From Arachis hypogaea (lineage: Eukaryota; Streptophyta; Magnoliopsida; Fabales; Fabaceae), in NCBI RefSeq assembly GCF_003086295.3, contig NC_092053.1:118502445-118566444 (forward strand): a stretch of 64,000 bases of DNA, given 5' to 3'. Under the pieces are notes generated by a model. The model was not told the origin of the DNA and searched no databases. It saw only the letters and a list, made by a program, of their open reading frames with translations. The translations under genes and the position numbers were made by a program. Shown piece by piece: positions 11,625-24,179 of the stretch; the stretch's first letter is position 1, and every line of letters begins with the position of its first letter.

Positions 11625-13179
11625 TGACGTTAGGATTTTTGCCAGTAAAGAATTTCATAAAAACATTCGCGTTGTAGATATAGTCTCTAAACCGACAGAA
11701 ATCCCTTCGTACAAACGTTTTGGGTGTCACAAGCAACAAACCCCTTTAAAAATTGTTAACCGAGTATTCAAACCTCGGGTCGTCTTCTCAAGGAACTGCA
11801 AGGAAGTATGTTCTTATTATTGGCTATAAGGGTTGTAATCGGGGTTTAGAAGGTGAGAAGCTAGTGATTTAAATGACAAGTAAAGTAAATGGCAATTAAA
11901 ATAAATAAAACTGTAAAGCAAACTTTTGGCAAGGTAAGAGAAATTAGAAGTCCAACTTAGTTATCTCTCTCAACAATAATGAAAGTTGAATCTAAATTCC
12001 ACTTAGTTAACCTTTACTAGAGCAAAGGAAAGTCAAGGGACTAATTAGTTTGATCTTCGAATCCTATTTAATTCCTAAGAAAAAGTTGGGATTATTGAAG
12101 TCCAGTTCAATTAGCAAGATAGCGATGATCAATTATGCTGAGTTGGTAACTGTTGAGTTACTGATTTATTAATCAAGACCAAAAGGGAAAAAGTAAATTT
12201 CTAGAATAGAATATCTTCAGATCGGAAACAATGATAACATAAATTAAAAAGAGCAATCATAAACTGAAAATACCTTAAATATCATTAATTCAAATAATAA
12301 TCTGTAACATGGAATAATTCATAAATTCAATTAGAAAGGTAATTGATCAACTCAGTGCTGGAATAAATAAATAAAAGTGAAAAGGGAAGCTTAAAACAAA
12401 TAAACATAAAACCTGGATCGAGAGTCACTCTTAAAAACTAAGAGAAGTCCTAAATCCTAATCCTAAGAGAGAGGAGAGAACCTCTCTCAAACTAACTCTA
12501 AATCATGGAAAATAGTAAAAACGCGAGCTCTCTCTGAATGGATGCATTCCCCCAATTTATAGCCTCAAATCTATACTTTCTGGGCCGAAAACAGGGTCAG
12601 AAACAGCCCAGAAATTGCCCCCTACGTATTCTAGTACGTTCACGTCGCAGACAGGTGATGCGGCCGCGTCGTCCACGCGGCCGCGCAGATTGAAGTTTGC
12701 AGATGCGACGCGTCCGCGTAGATCAAGCGTTCGTGTCGCCTAGCTTCAGGGCAACTATGGCATATTATATATCAAATCGAAGCCCTGGACGTTAGCTTTC
12801 CAACGCAACTGAAACCGCGTCGTTTGGACCTTTGTAGCTAAAGTTATAGCTGTTTGAGTGCGAAGAGGTCAGGCTGGACAGCTTAGCAGTTTCTCCAACT
12901 TCTTGTATTCCTTCCACTTTTGCATGCTTCCTTTCCATCCTCTGAGCCATTCCTGCCCTGTAATCTCTGAAAACACTTAACACACACATCAAGGCATCTA
13001 ATGGTTATAAGAGAGGATTAATATTAGCTAAATTAAGACCAAAGAAGCATGTTTTCAATCAAAGCACATAATTAGGAAGGCAAATGTAAAACCATGCTAA
13101 TAGTATGAATAAGTGGGTAAAGAGTTGATAAAAATCACTCAATTGAGTACAAGATAAACCATGAAATAGTGGTTTATCA
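11625..13179 (-). repeat. Element-5' LTR (1555 bp) of the minus-strand non-autonomous element
   Basis: It aligns end to end with 5469-7042. It is followed, in element orientation, by the primer-binding site at 11621-11604. A TATA-like sequence lies near 12556 on the minus strand. It contains a CpG array at about 12655-12738. Confidence 0.9.
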
Positions 13180-13493
13180 ACCACCCCACCTTTCGAACCT
13201 ACACGACGTATTTCACGTGTCGCAGCTTCGGAAGTATACTCCTGATGCTAGCCATGTGTTAGAATCTGAATCGGTTCAGTTAAAAGAAGATTTGACGCTT
13301 CCAGTGGCTCCGGTCAGAATTGACGATACGAGTATCAAACGGCTGCGTGGGAAAGAGGTTTCGTTAGTCAAAGTGGCATGGAGTCGAGTCGGTGTTGAGG
13401 AGCACACTTTGGAACTTGAATCTGAGATGCGGACTGAATACCCACACCTATTCTCAGGTAATTAAATTCAAATTTTGTGGGAAAAATTCCCAT

Positions 13494-13507
13494 TTAGGTG
13501 GGTAGAA
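13494..13507 (+). promoter_or_regulatory. Polypurine tract of the chromovirus
   Basis: TTAGGTGGGTAGAA lies immediately before the TG of the 3' LTR at 13508, 28 bp after the end of the coding tail. This is where plus-strand DNA priming is expected. Confidence 0.7.
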
Positions 13508-15054
13508 TGTAAAACACGGTTAATTAATGACTAATTAACCCATAAATTAGAATTTATTCTAGAAAGCCAAAAATGTGTTTTTTATGGCTTATTATGATAG
13601 AGGAGATTAAAACGAGAATTTTGATACCAATTTTAAAGAAATCGGCCCAAGATTAGACCGAACGGGCTAAACCGGGCCAACCGGACCTATATTGGGCCCT
13701 TGACCCAACCAAACAAAACCTAAAACCCTAAAAACAGCACTCTCTCTCTTCTCTAAACCCAAGAACACGCTGAAAATGAAAAAGGAAGGGGGAAGAACAC
13801 TCTTCCAAAGTTCTACCCATGCTTGATCTTCAAACCACCATAACTTTTGATCCGGAGCTCCGATTGCCGCATCGTTTGCGACCACGCGCTCACCGCAACG
13901 AGCTCTAAAAAATCCACTACTTTGTTCTTGAGGCAAGCCACAATTTTAGTTCAGTTCCTCAGCCCTTAAATTCGAATTTTTGGAGAAAAAGTATTGAGAT
14001 TTTGGGCTCTTTGATGTTATAAGATCCAACTAGCTTGAAGGAGAGGCTTAATCTTGTCTCCTTAATCCTTGGGTGTGGTAAGATTCTCAACCTTAATGCA
14101 ATTTGTTGGTTTATGATGTTTGGGTATTGAGTTGTTGTGTTTGGATGTGATAATTATATCTTAGGTAGTGTGTAAGTGAATATTGAAGCTTTATTGAGGT
14201 CTTGGAGAGCTTGGAATAAACTTTTGGGTGCGAAAAATCTGTTCTTGGAGGTATTGAAGCCTTGAGAGCTTGTGAAAAAGTGATTTGGAGGGTTCCAGGT
14301 TAAGCGGGAAAGCGGCTAAGGTATGGTCTCGGTTTTCTGTATCTAAAATATAATGTGGTGTGAAAACTTAGGCTAGAGGCCCTAAGATAGGATTTGAATG
14401 GTTGATGTTGTTGAATGGTTGAGATAAATTGTGTGGTTATGTATGTGATTAATGAATATTGATGTTTTGATGGGGTAATGTATGAGAGATATGCATGTTT
14501 TGATATATTCTTAATGACTGATTGAGGTTGAATTGTGGGTGAAGCCATGTTGATGGTGAGGATGATATTGATTGTGTGTATTGATGGTTGATTGGAAATG
14601 GTATTGTTGGAAATTGGGATGAGAAAATATGTATAATATAATATTGTGTTTGAAGTTGAGTTACTTGGTTGGGATTGGTTAAAATGATGGATTGGTACGT
14701 TATGATTTTGATAAAAATGTTAACATATGAGTTGAGGAGGCTTGAGGTTGATTTTTGGTATGTTTTGGTTGGTTTTGAAAAGGGTTGAAATTGGTTTGTT
14801 TCGAAAATGGAACTTTGTGGTTTTGTATGAAAATGTAGTTTTTGGGCTTACTTTGATGGAGCATATCTTGGTGTCCGGATCCCCCATTTATATCAAACTT
14901 GTTTAGAAATGAAATTCGATTTGAGATGTTTATACCATTCGAAGAACGGATGGAAAATGACTTGAAACGAAAAAGATATGCCTGTCGGAAGATTGGGGTT
15001 TGAAACAGGGATTCTGCAGCTTTTTAACTTAGTAAAATTTTTGGCTGATCGTAC

Positions 15055-15391
15055 CCCCACGTGTACGCGTGGCTGACGCGCGCGTGTCGCTATTGAATTT
15101 TCACTACTCCACACGTGTGCCTGGTCCATGCGTACGCGTCAATGTGCTGATTCAATTGCCCAACCAAAGTTCCAGAGAGTTATGCGGGTATTGTGCTGAT
15201 TTTGTGCGTAGGGCACAAAACGCACCCACGCGTATGCGTGGCGGATGCGCAGGCGTCACTTTACGTTCCTCCCATCCACGCGTACGCGTGGGTGATGCTT
15301 TCGCATCACTGTAACTTTGCTGCTTTCCACGCGTGCGCGTGGGAGACGCGTGCGCGTGGGAGACGCGTGCGCGTGGGAGACGCGTACGCGT
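15055..15391. repeat. CpG palindrome array, CACGCGTACGCGTGG type
   Basis: At least eight units built on ACGCGT-N-CGCGTG lie in 340 bp, including three near-identical tandem units GCGTGGGAGACGCGTGCGC at about 15330-15390. Surrounding LTR sequence is AT-rich. CpG density has survived despite the age of the element. Confidence 0.85.
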
Positions 15392-16668
15392 AATCCCGTT
15401 TTCACCCCAAAGTTGATTTGAGTTTTCAAAGCCAAATTTCAGACTTCTAAGCCTCCGATCTCACCCATTATGTCTTAAAACTTTATGATATGCCTAGCAA
15501 TGGGAAGAGCTAGGAAAAATGTGGTAACTTGTGGATGAAGAAAGGGGAGAATTAATTATCAATGATGATCAAAGATGATTGTAAGAGATACGGAGGATAG
15601 TGGTGGAAGTGCTTTATATGCCATGAGCTGAAGGGCTGTAATTGTTAATAAATTGGCTGGTTATGGATTGAATTATGAGCCGGATGGCTGAGTTATTACC
15701 GAATTATGGCTGAGCCATTTTGAATTATGGCTGAGTATGGTTGCATATATGCGTATTGAATGAAATGTGAATGTTGTACTTCCACTATCTGAGATACGAG
15801 TTTCCCTGGGAGAAAGCAGTGGCTAGCCACCATGTGTTCCAGGTGGAGACTCGATACTCTGCTGACCCTATGTCGTAAGTGTGGCCGGATACTGTGAAAG
15901 TTCTGGATGAGCTCGCCCCATCAATATACACCAGTGAAGGTGTTGGATATAAATTATGATTTATGTTGTGAATAACTCGAGTTGGGGATGCACGACAGAG
16001 GGACAGTCCAATGGTTAGCTACCAGGACTTGTCGGGTTTGCTTTATAACCGACAGATGAGACTCATCAGCTATTAGGACAGGCATACATCATATACATAT
16101 TATGTGAATTGTTTGGAATTGCCTAATTGACTGCATATTACTTGCTAATTGTCTAAATGCCGTATCTATTTCCTATTTATATATCTCCTTGTCTGATATA
16201 ATTGTGTTTGCCATATTATATTACTGATGGCGGTTGGGAGGTCTGCAGGATTTGGAAAGGGGACTGTTAGTTAGACTGAAGATCCTTAGTCAGTTGCCAT
16301 TTATGGTTTAGTCTGTTTATAAGCTTTGATTTATCTGTTGGAAGTTCTAGGATTGCTTTTGGCTTTCCCAGGACATTACATGTTAGATATGTAGGTACTG
16401 TTACTATATTGAGAACCTCCGGTTCTCACCCTTGCAGATTTTGTGGTTTTCAGATGCAGGTCGTGAGGCTACTCGCTGAGGCATGCTGGAGACTTCTGAA
16501 TTAGCGAAGATCCTTGGTTCTCGAGAGTTTATTTTGGTTTCATGTAGATAGTTACTATCTCCACTAAATAATATATACTGTTGACTCCTCTTAGAGGTTG
16601 TTTTGGAGAACAGGTTTTGGTAGTTTGTCCTTGGGATTTTTCTTGGGTTTCTTAGATAGTTACTTTAT

Positions 16669-16795
<127 letters not shown>

Positions 16796-18496
16796 CTTTT
16801 ATCCTCGGACCGGTTATCTTCGCAAACCGGGTCTTGAGTTTTGATATTCGTATCTTTGGCACTCTCTTGTTTATGGATTCGCGTTAGTCTATCCTTTATC
16901 TGTTTCGTTACGTTATCGATCGGAGTGTTGCACTTTTCTATTTAACGGTGTTGTTTTACCCCTTTTTTCTTCAAAGGCTCCTAGTTATAAACATTCTTCA
17001 CACTACTATATATACTAAATTTTACATTTAGAGGTCGTAATACCTCGCCACCTCTGTCTTATGACTTAAGCATAAGGCTCTGTGTGGTAGGGTGTTACAT
17101 TCTTCTTCACACCAATTTGAATCTTGTGTTTAAAATTTGGAAAAAGAAAAATTTGGTGATTGGAGATGATGGGTTCAGGTACCAATTTGGTTACCACGGT
17201 CATTGGGTTTGGGATGAGTGCCACTTTCATTGTGTTTGTGTGCACAAGAATCATTTGTGGGAGGATCAAAGGGAGTGTTGAATCTCGCATGATGTATGAG
17301 ATTGAATCCAGGATTGACATAGAACAGGTAAAAATTTCACCTCTTCAAACCCTCCATCATTTTTTGAGCTGATTTATTAAGCTTTTTTCTGGGTTGTGAT
17401 TTGTGAACATGAGTTTGAGTTTTTGATATTCTACTCAACTTTTGTAAAAATTAGTTCTATACTATGTATTATTTGGTCATAGTTCCTAGATTGTTGTTCT
17501 GATCCAACCTTCCTTGAGGCATATAAGGAATGAGGACAGTTATAATTTTGGTTCTTTTGTAAGCTTTTATATCAAATGATGCAAATGATGCGTCCTTTTC
17601 CTAGAATAAATCTGTGACTTGGCTATAAATTTCAATCAGATGTAGAATTGGTATATAGGTATTGAACAATGTATATACTGCCTTTTCATTTGATTTGTTT
17701 GTAAGATGAGTATATGGTTGAGACTTCTTCATAGGTCAGTATTCCATATATCATATACTTTGGGTTCATGAATCTTCATATATCATATAATTCAAGTTGG
17801 TGATATTATTCTTTGCCTAATTAGTAGTTTAGTTTATACCTAAGTTGTGGTTTTGTTTATTTTACTTTTTTATCTGTTGGTGATTTAGATTTTAATTTTT
17901 CATTGTTTATGATAGCCAGAACATCATGCTAATGACCCTGAATCCGAGCCTGTTATGCTTGATGCAATCCCCACTTTGAAGTTCAACCAAGAGGCCTTCA
18001 ATGCCATTGAAGATACACAGTTAAGTTCGGTCTCTTAGTTTCAGCTCATGCACAACTTGTTCCTCATATGTTCCTTAATTTTGTATTGTAACTTCTAGTG
18101 TTTTCTAGATACTGTAATTGTCTTAACATTGTTTTTCATACTTTATTCATGGAGTTCGATTTTGATGTTTACACTGTCATCCAATCAAATTCTTTCTTTT
18201 GGACAACCATTCAAGTAGTTGATTTCAAAAGTTGTTACTTTTGCCGAAGGACATAATTGGATGACTGTGTAAGACATCTTTACATGATAGTCCATAGAAA
18301 TTAAATCCACGGTTACAAGAGCTAATGATATAAGAAAAGCACTTCATGGATTCGAAATAAGCTCAACCAAGGAGTCAATGAATGGATAACTAATTCGCAT
18401 TACTTCTACATGTGGGTCATATGTTTGGCAGATTACAGAGAAAGAGAAGTGTTACGCATCATGCCAAAATACGGTCACACATTTCATCTTTCTTGC

Positions 18497-20162
18497 TGAT
18501 GAGCAGATAATTTATACGCTTTTTGGTATTGTTTTTAGTATATTTTTAGTAGGATCTAGTTACTTTTAGGGATGTTTTTATTAGTTTTTATGTTAAATTC
18601 ACATTTCTGGACTTTACTATGAGTTTGTGTGTTTTTCTGTAATTTCAGGTATTTTCTGGCTGAAATTGAGGGACTTGAGCAAAAATCAGATTCAGAGGTT
18701 GAAGAAGGACTGCTGATGCTATTGGATTCTGACCTCCCTGTACTCAAAGTAGATTTTCTGGAGCTACAGAACTCAAAATGGTGCGCTTCCAAATGCGTTG
18801 GAAAGTTGACATCCAGGGCTTTCCAGCAATATATAATAGTCCATACTTTGGCTAAGTTTAGATGACGCAAAAGGGCATTGAACGCCAGTTCTACGCTGCA
18901 TTCTGGAGTTAAACGCCAGAAACACGTCACAAGCCAGAGTTGAACGCCAGAAACACGTTACAAACTGGCGTTCAACTCCAAGAATGACCTCTCCACGTGT
19001 AAACTTCAAGCTCAGCCCAAGCACACACCAAGTGGTCCCCGGAAGTGGATTTATGCATCAATTACTTACTTCTGTAAACCCTATTGACTAGTTTAGTATA
19101 TATAGGACTTTTTACTATTGTATTAGGGATCTTTGATCAGTTTTATGCTATCTTAGACTTTCATGGGGGCTGGCCATTCGGCCATGCCTGGACCATTATC
19201 ACTTATGTATTTTCAAACGGTAGAGTTTCTGCACTCCATAGATTAAGGTGTGGAGCTCTGCTGTTCCTCATGAATTAATACAAAGTACCACTGTTTTTCT
19301 ATTCAATTCAACTTATTCCGCTTCTAAGATATCCATTCGCACTTCAACATGAATGTGATGATCGTGACAGTCATCATCATTCTCTATGAACACGTGCCTG
19401 ACAACCACTTCCGTTCTACCTTAGATTGAATGAGTATCTCTTGGATTCCTTAATCAGAATCTTCGTGGTATAAGTTAGAACCCATGGATGGCTATTCCTG
19501 AGATCCGGAAAGTCTAAACATTGTCTGTGGTATTCTGAGTAGGATCTGGGAAGGGATGGCTGTGACGAACTTCAAACTCGCGAGTGCTGGGCGTAGTGAC
19601 AGACGCAAAAGGATAGTAAATCCTATTCCAGTATGATCAAGAACCTCCAGATGATTAGCCATGCCGTGACAGAGCCTTTGGACCATTTTCACAGAGAGGA
19701 TGGGATGTAGCCATTGACAACGGTGATGCCCTTACAGAAAGCTTGCCATGGAAAGGAGTAAGACTGATTGAATGAAGACAGCGGGAAAGCAGAGATTCAG
19801 AGGAACGAAAGCATCTCTCTACGCTTATCTGAAACTCTCACCAATGATATGCATAAGTATTTTTATCTTTACTTTCTGTTTATTTATTATTATTATTCGA
19901 AAACTCTATAACCATTTGATATCCGCCTGACTGATATTTACAAGGTGACCATAGCTTGCTTCATACCAACAATCTCCATGGGATCGACCCTTACTCACGT
20001 AAGGTTTTATTACTTGGACGACCCAGTGCACTTGCTGGTTAGTTGTGCGAAGTTGTGAAGTTATGTTTGGACCATGGTATTGTGCACCAGTTGTTGGCGC
20101 CATTGCCAGGGAGAAAACGAACAACAAATTTTACAACCTCTGAGTAACAATTTCGCATACCA
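18497..20162 (+). repeat. 5' LTR (1666 bp), contains TATA box and an old primer-site copy
   Basis: It starts TGATGAGCAGATAATTTATACG and ends GCATACCA. A strong TATA-like TATATATAGG lies at about 19096-19105. GAACGCCAG palindrome pieces lie at about 18874-18977. A primer-site look-alike TGGCGCCATTGCCAGGGA lies at 20095-20112, 50 bp before the LTR end. Confidence 0.92.
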
Positions 20163-20168
20163 AGTTTT

Positions 20169-20186
20169 TGGCGCCGTTGCCGGGGA
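20169..20186 (+). promoter_or_regulatory. Primer-binding site, perfect tRNA-Asp complement
   Basis: TGGCGCCGTTGCCGGGGA, six bases inside the 5' LTR, equals the complement of the plant tRNA-Asp 3' end as I recall it. It would prime minus-strand cDNA. Confidence 0.85.
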
Positions 20187-22004
20187 TTGTTCGAGTTTGG
20201 ACAACTGACGATTCATCTTGTTGCTCAGATTAGGTAACTTTCTTTTCGTTTTCTTTTCAAAAAAAAATTTTTTTTCTTCAAAAATCTTTCAAAAAAAAAA
20301 ATTTTCTTTTCCTTTTGTTTTCGAAAATTCTTTTAAAATTTTTAAGAATGAATTCTAAAGTTTCAAAATGGTATGCTAAAGTTTGGCTGGCCATCAAGCT
20401 TTAGACTAACCTGGTATGATTCCTGGAATCTTAATTGAGGAGTATGAATTCATTGCTTCCTTTACCCTATAGGTTTTCAAAAAAATAAAAATATACAAAA
20501 ATCCAAAAAAATTCATAAAATCAAAAAATTCAAAAAAATATTTTTGTGTTTCTTGTTATAATCTTGAGTCAATTTTTAAGTTTGGTGTCAATTGCATTTT
20601 TCTAAAAAATTTATGTAATTTTCGAAAAAACATGCATTCATAGTATTCTTCATGATCTTCAAGTTGTTCTTGGTAAGTCTTCTTGTTTTGTGTATTTTCT
20701 TGTTTTTCATATGCATTTTTCGTTTGTTAGAATCCAAGCATTAAAGATTTCTAAGTTTGGTGTCTTGCATGTTTCTCTTTTCTTGAAAATTTTTAAAAAT
20801 AAGTCTTGATGTTCATCTTGATCTTCAAAGTGTTCTTGGTGTTCATCTTGACATTCATAGTGTTCTTGCATGCATCATTAGATTTGATCCAAAATTTTCA
20901 TGCATTGATTCTTTTTCATGTTTTTCTCTTTCATCATAAAAAAATTCAAAAATCAAAAAAATATCTTTCCTTTTTTTCTCTCATAAATTTCGAAAATTTA
21001 GATTGACTTTTTCAAAAAATTTTAAAATTCAATTGTTTCTTATGAGTCAAATCAAATTTTCAATTTAAAAATCTTATCTTTCTCAAAATTTTTTTCAAAA
21101 ATCAAATCTTTTTCATTTTTCTTATTTATTTTCGAAAATTTTAAAAATATTTTTCAAAAATCTTGTTCTTAATTTTATCTCATAATTTTCGAAAATATTA
21201 TCAACAATTAATGTTTTGATTCAAAAATTTCAAGTTTGTTACTTGCTTGTTGAGAAAGATTCAAACTTTAAGTTCTAGAATCATATCTTGTGATTACTTG
21301 TGAGTCAAGTCATTAATTTTGATTTAAAATTCAAATCTTTTTTAAAACTAATTTTAATCATATCTTTTCAAATCATATCTTTTTCAAAAAAAAATTTTAA
21401 TTTTAAAATATCTTTTCTATCTTCTTATCTTTTCAAAATTGATTTTCAAATCTTTTTCAACTAACTAATTGACTTTTTGTTTGTTTCTTATCTTTTTCAA
21501 AACCACCTAACTACTCTTCCCTCTCTAATTTTCGAAAATACCTCCCTCTTTTTTTCAAAAATTCTTTTTAATTAATTAATTATTTTAAATTTTAATTTTA
21601 ATTTTATTTCCCTTTTAAATTTTCGAAAATCATCAACTCCTTTTCAAAAATTATTTTCGAAAATTTCTCTCTCTCATCTTCTTCTATTTATTTAATTACT
21701 TACTAACACTTCTCTTCATCTCATATCTCTACTCCTATCCTCACCCTTGTGTTTGGATTATCCATTCTTCTTCACTCTTATTCCCTTTCTTCTTCTACTA
21801 ACAATAAGGAACCTCTTTACTGTAACATAGAGGATTCCTCTTCTTTTCTTGTTCTCTTCTCTTTCATATGAGCAGGGACAAGGAAAAGGGCATTCTTGTT
21901 GAAGTTGATCCAGAACCTGAAGGACTCTGAAGAGGAAACTAAGAGAAGCTAAAATACAACAATCCAGAGATAAGCTTACTGAAATTTTCGAACAAGAAAA
22001 GGAG
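20187..22004 (+). other. Long AU-rich leader with TTTTCGAAAA palindromes
   Basis: About 1.8 kb of T/A-rich, low-complexity sequence lies between primer site and gag. The palindrome TTTCGAAA(A) recurs eight times (about 20318, 20619, 20988, 21129, 21186, 21529, 21620, 21654). Two copies of TAAGTTTGGTGTC lie at 20577 and 20752. There is no supported ORF. The region probably holds the packaging and translation-control sequences of the element RNA. Confidence 0.65.
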
Positions 22005-24179
22005 ATGGCAGCCGAACCTAACAACAACAATGCAAGGAGGATGCTTGGTGACTTTACTGCACCTAATTCCAATTTACATGGAAGAAGCATCTCCATTCCT
22101 GCCATTGGAGCAAACAATTTTGAGCTGAAACCTCAATTAGTTTCTCTGATGCAGCAGAACTGCAAGTTTCATGGACTTCCATCTGAAGATCCTTTTTAGT
22201 TCTTAACTGAATTCTTGCAGATCTGTGATACTGTTAAGACCAATGGGGTTGATCCCGAGGTCTACAGGCTTATGCTTTTCCCGTTTGCTGTAAGAGACAG
22301 AGCTAGAGTGTGGTTGGACTCTCAACCCAAAGATAGCCTGAACTCTTGGGATAAGCTGGTCACGACTTTCTTAGCTAAGTTCTTTCCTCCTCAAAAGCTT
22401 AGTAAGCTTAGAGTGGATGTTCAAACCTTCAGATAGAAAGAAGGTGAATCCCTCTATGAAGCTTGGGAGAGATATAAGCAACTGACCAAAAAGTGTCCTT
22501 CTGACATGCTTTCAGAATGGACCATCCTGGATATATTCTATGATGGTCTGTCTGAATTAGCTAAGATGTCGTTGGATACTTCTGCAGATGGATCCATTCA
22601 CCTAAAGAAAACGCCTACAGAAGCTCAAGAACTCATTGACATGGTTGCTAATAACCAGTTCATGTACACTTCTGAAAGGAATCCTGTGAGTAATGGGACG
22701 CTTCAGAAGAAGGGAGTTCTTGAACTTGATACTCTGAATGCCATATTGGCTCAGAACAAAATATTGACTCAGCAAGTCAATATGATTTCTCAGAGTCTGA
22801 ATGGAATGCAAGCTGCATCCAACAGTACTCAAGAGGCATCTTCTGAAGAAGAAGCTTATGATCCTGAGAACCCTGCAATAGCAGAGGTGAATTACATGGG
22901 TGAACCCAATGGAAACACCTATAATCCCTCATGGAGAAATCATCCAAATCTCTCATGGAAGGATCAAAAGCCTCAACAAGGCTTTAATAATGGTGGAAGA
23001 AACAGGTTTAACAATAGTAAACCTTTTCCATCATCCACTCAGCAACAGATAGAGAACTCTGAACAAAATACCTCTAATTTAGCAAACTTAGTCTATGATC
23101 TATCTAAGGCCACTGTAAGTTTCATGAATGAAACAAGGTCTTCCATTAGAAATTTGGAAGCACAAGTGGTCCAGCTGAGTAAGAAGATCACTGAAACTCC
23201 TCCTAGTACTCTCCCAAGCAATACAGAAGAAAATCCAAAAGGAGAGTGCAAGGGCATTGATATAACTATCATGGCCGAACCCACAAGAGAGGAGGAGGAC
23301 ATGAATCCCAAGGAGGAAGACCTCCTGGGACGTCCAGAGATCAATAAGGAGTTTCCCTCTGAGGAACCAAAGGACTCTGAGGCTCATCTAGAGACCATAG
23401 AGATTCCATTAAACCTCCTTACGCCCTTCATGAGCTCTGATGAGTATTCCTCTTCAGAAGAGAATGAGGATGTTACTGAAGAGCAAGTTGCCAAGTTCCT
23501 TGGTGCAATCATGAAGCTGAATGCCAATTTATTTGGTAAAGAGACTTGGGGAGATGAACCTCCCCTGTTTACCAATGAACTAAATGCATTGGATCAACTG
23601 AGATTGCCTCAGAAGAAACAGGATCCTGGAAAGTTCCTAATACCTTGTACCATAGGCACCATGACCTTTGAGAAGGCTCTATGTGACCTGGGGTCAGGAA
23701 TAAACCTCATGCCACTCTCTATAATGGAGAAACTGGGAATCTTTGACGTGCAAGCTGCCAGAATCTCACTAGAGATGGCAGACAACTCAAGAAAAGAGGC
23801 TTATGGACAAGTAGAGGACGTGTTAGTAAAGGTTGAAGGTCTTTACATCCCTGCTGATTTCATAATCCTGGATACTGGGAAGGATGAGGATGAATCCATC
23901 ATTCTTGGAAGACCCTTCCTAGCCACAGCAAGAGCTGTGATTGATGTTGACAGAGGTGAACTAGTCCTTCAATTGAATGAGGACTCCCTTGTGTTTAAAA
24001 CTCAAGGTCATCCTTCTGTAAACATAGAAAAGAGGCACATTAAGCTTCTCTCAGTACAGAGTCAACTAAAGCCCCCACAGTCAAACTCTAAGTTTGGTGT
24101 TGGGAAGCCTCAGCCAAACTCTAAGTTTGGTGTTGAACTCCCATATCCAAACTCTAAGTTTGGTGTTGGGAGTCTATAA
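22005..24179 (+). pseudogene. Athila-like gag-protease ORF, two in-frame TAG stops, no polymerase
   Basis: A single frame of about 724 codons is broken only by TAG at 22197-22199 and 22434-22436. The N-terminal half is capsid-like, of the plant retrotransposon gag family: LPSEDPF, RDRARVWLDSQP, LTTFLAKFFPPQK-type segments and SLYEAWERYKQL. A Gln/Asn-rich linker and an acidic stretch follow. The C-terminal third carries a retropepsin-like motif LCDLGSGINLMPLSI (about 23677-23721) and IILGRPFLATARAVID (about 23898-23945). Family members usually have DLGAS at the active site; here the sequence is DLGSG, so the motif is slightly altered. The protein ends with three repeats of NSKFGV, encoded by repeats of a TAAGTTTGGTGTTGG DNA motif. 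After the protease an autonomous element would continue into RT; this one stops. Confidence 0.88.

Larger units (their letters stand above)
5469..13179 (-). mobile_element. Complete non-autonomous LTR retrotransposon, minus strand, TSD ACCAC
   Basis: Two LTRs (5469-7042 and 11625-13179) bracket a 4.58 kb interior. Identical ACCAC copies lie at 5464-5468 and 13180-13184, inside the chromovirus tail. On the minus strand the order is LTR, tRNA-Asp-type primer site (11604-11621), a gag-like ORF with three stops (11553-9946), a CpG palindrome array (9668-9274), a hairpin/TAAGTGTGGGG module (8593-8551), AT-rich filler, and a second module that is also the polypurine tract (7080-7043). I find no protease, RT, RNase H or integrase, so it must have relied on proteins from another element. 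By eye the LTRs differ at roughly 50 positions plus small indels, about 3%. Confidence 0.9.
5291..13465 (+). pseudogene. integrase C-terminal/chromodomain-like tail, split by a second LTR element
   Basis: The tail begins with the GPY/F-like segment FEKGDHVFL, then KLNPHYIGPFQILERVGPVA (about 5398-5450), and breaks at 5468 within the codons for ALPP. It resumes at 13185 with HLSNLHDVFHVSQLRKY and ends as a short chromodomain-like segment (EVSLVKVAWSRVGVEEHTLE) with TAA at 13463-13465. In related elements this tail binds methylated histone marks and guides integration to heterochromatin. Everything between 5469 and 13179 is a foreign LTR element, and the host sequence joins precisely once it and one copy of ACCAC are ignored. 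One stop is visible near 5451. Confidence 0.87.

Noticed and set aside
20169..20186. tRNA-like sequence suggesting a tRNA gene
   Set aside because: It is only the 18-nt complement of a tRNA 3' end at the LTR edge, that is a primer-binding site.
21758..22117. 119-codon minus-strand frame near gag start
   Set aside because: Lies antisense to leader and gag; no recognisable domain.
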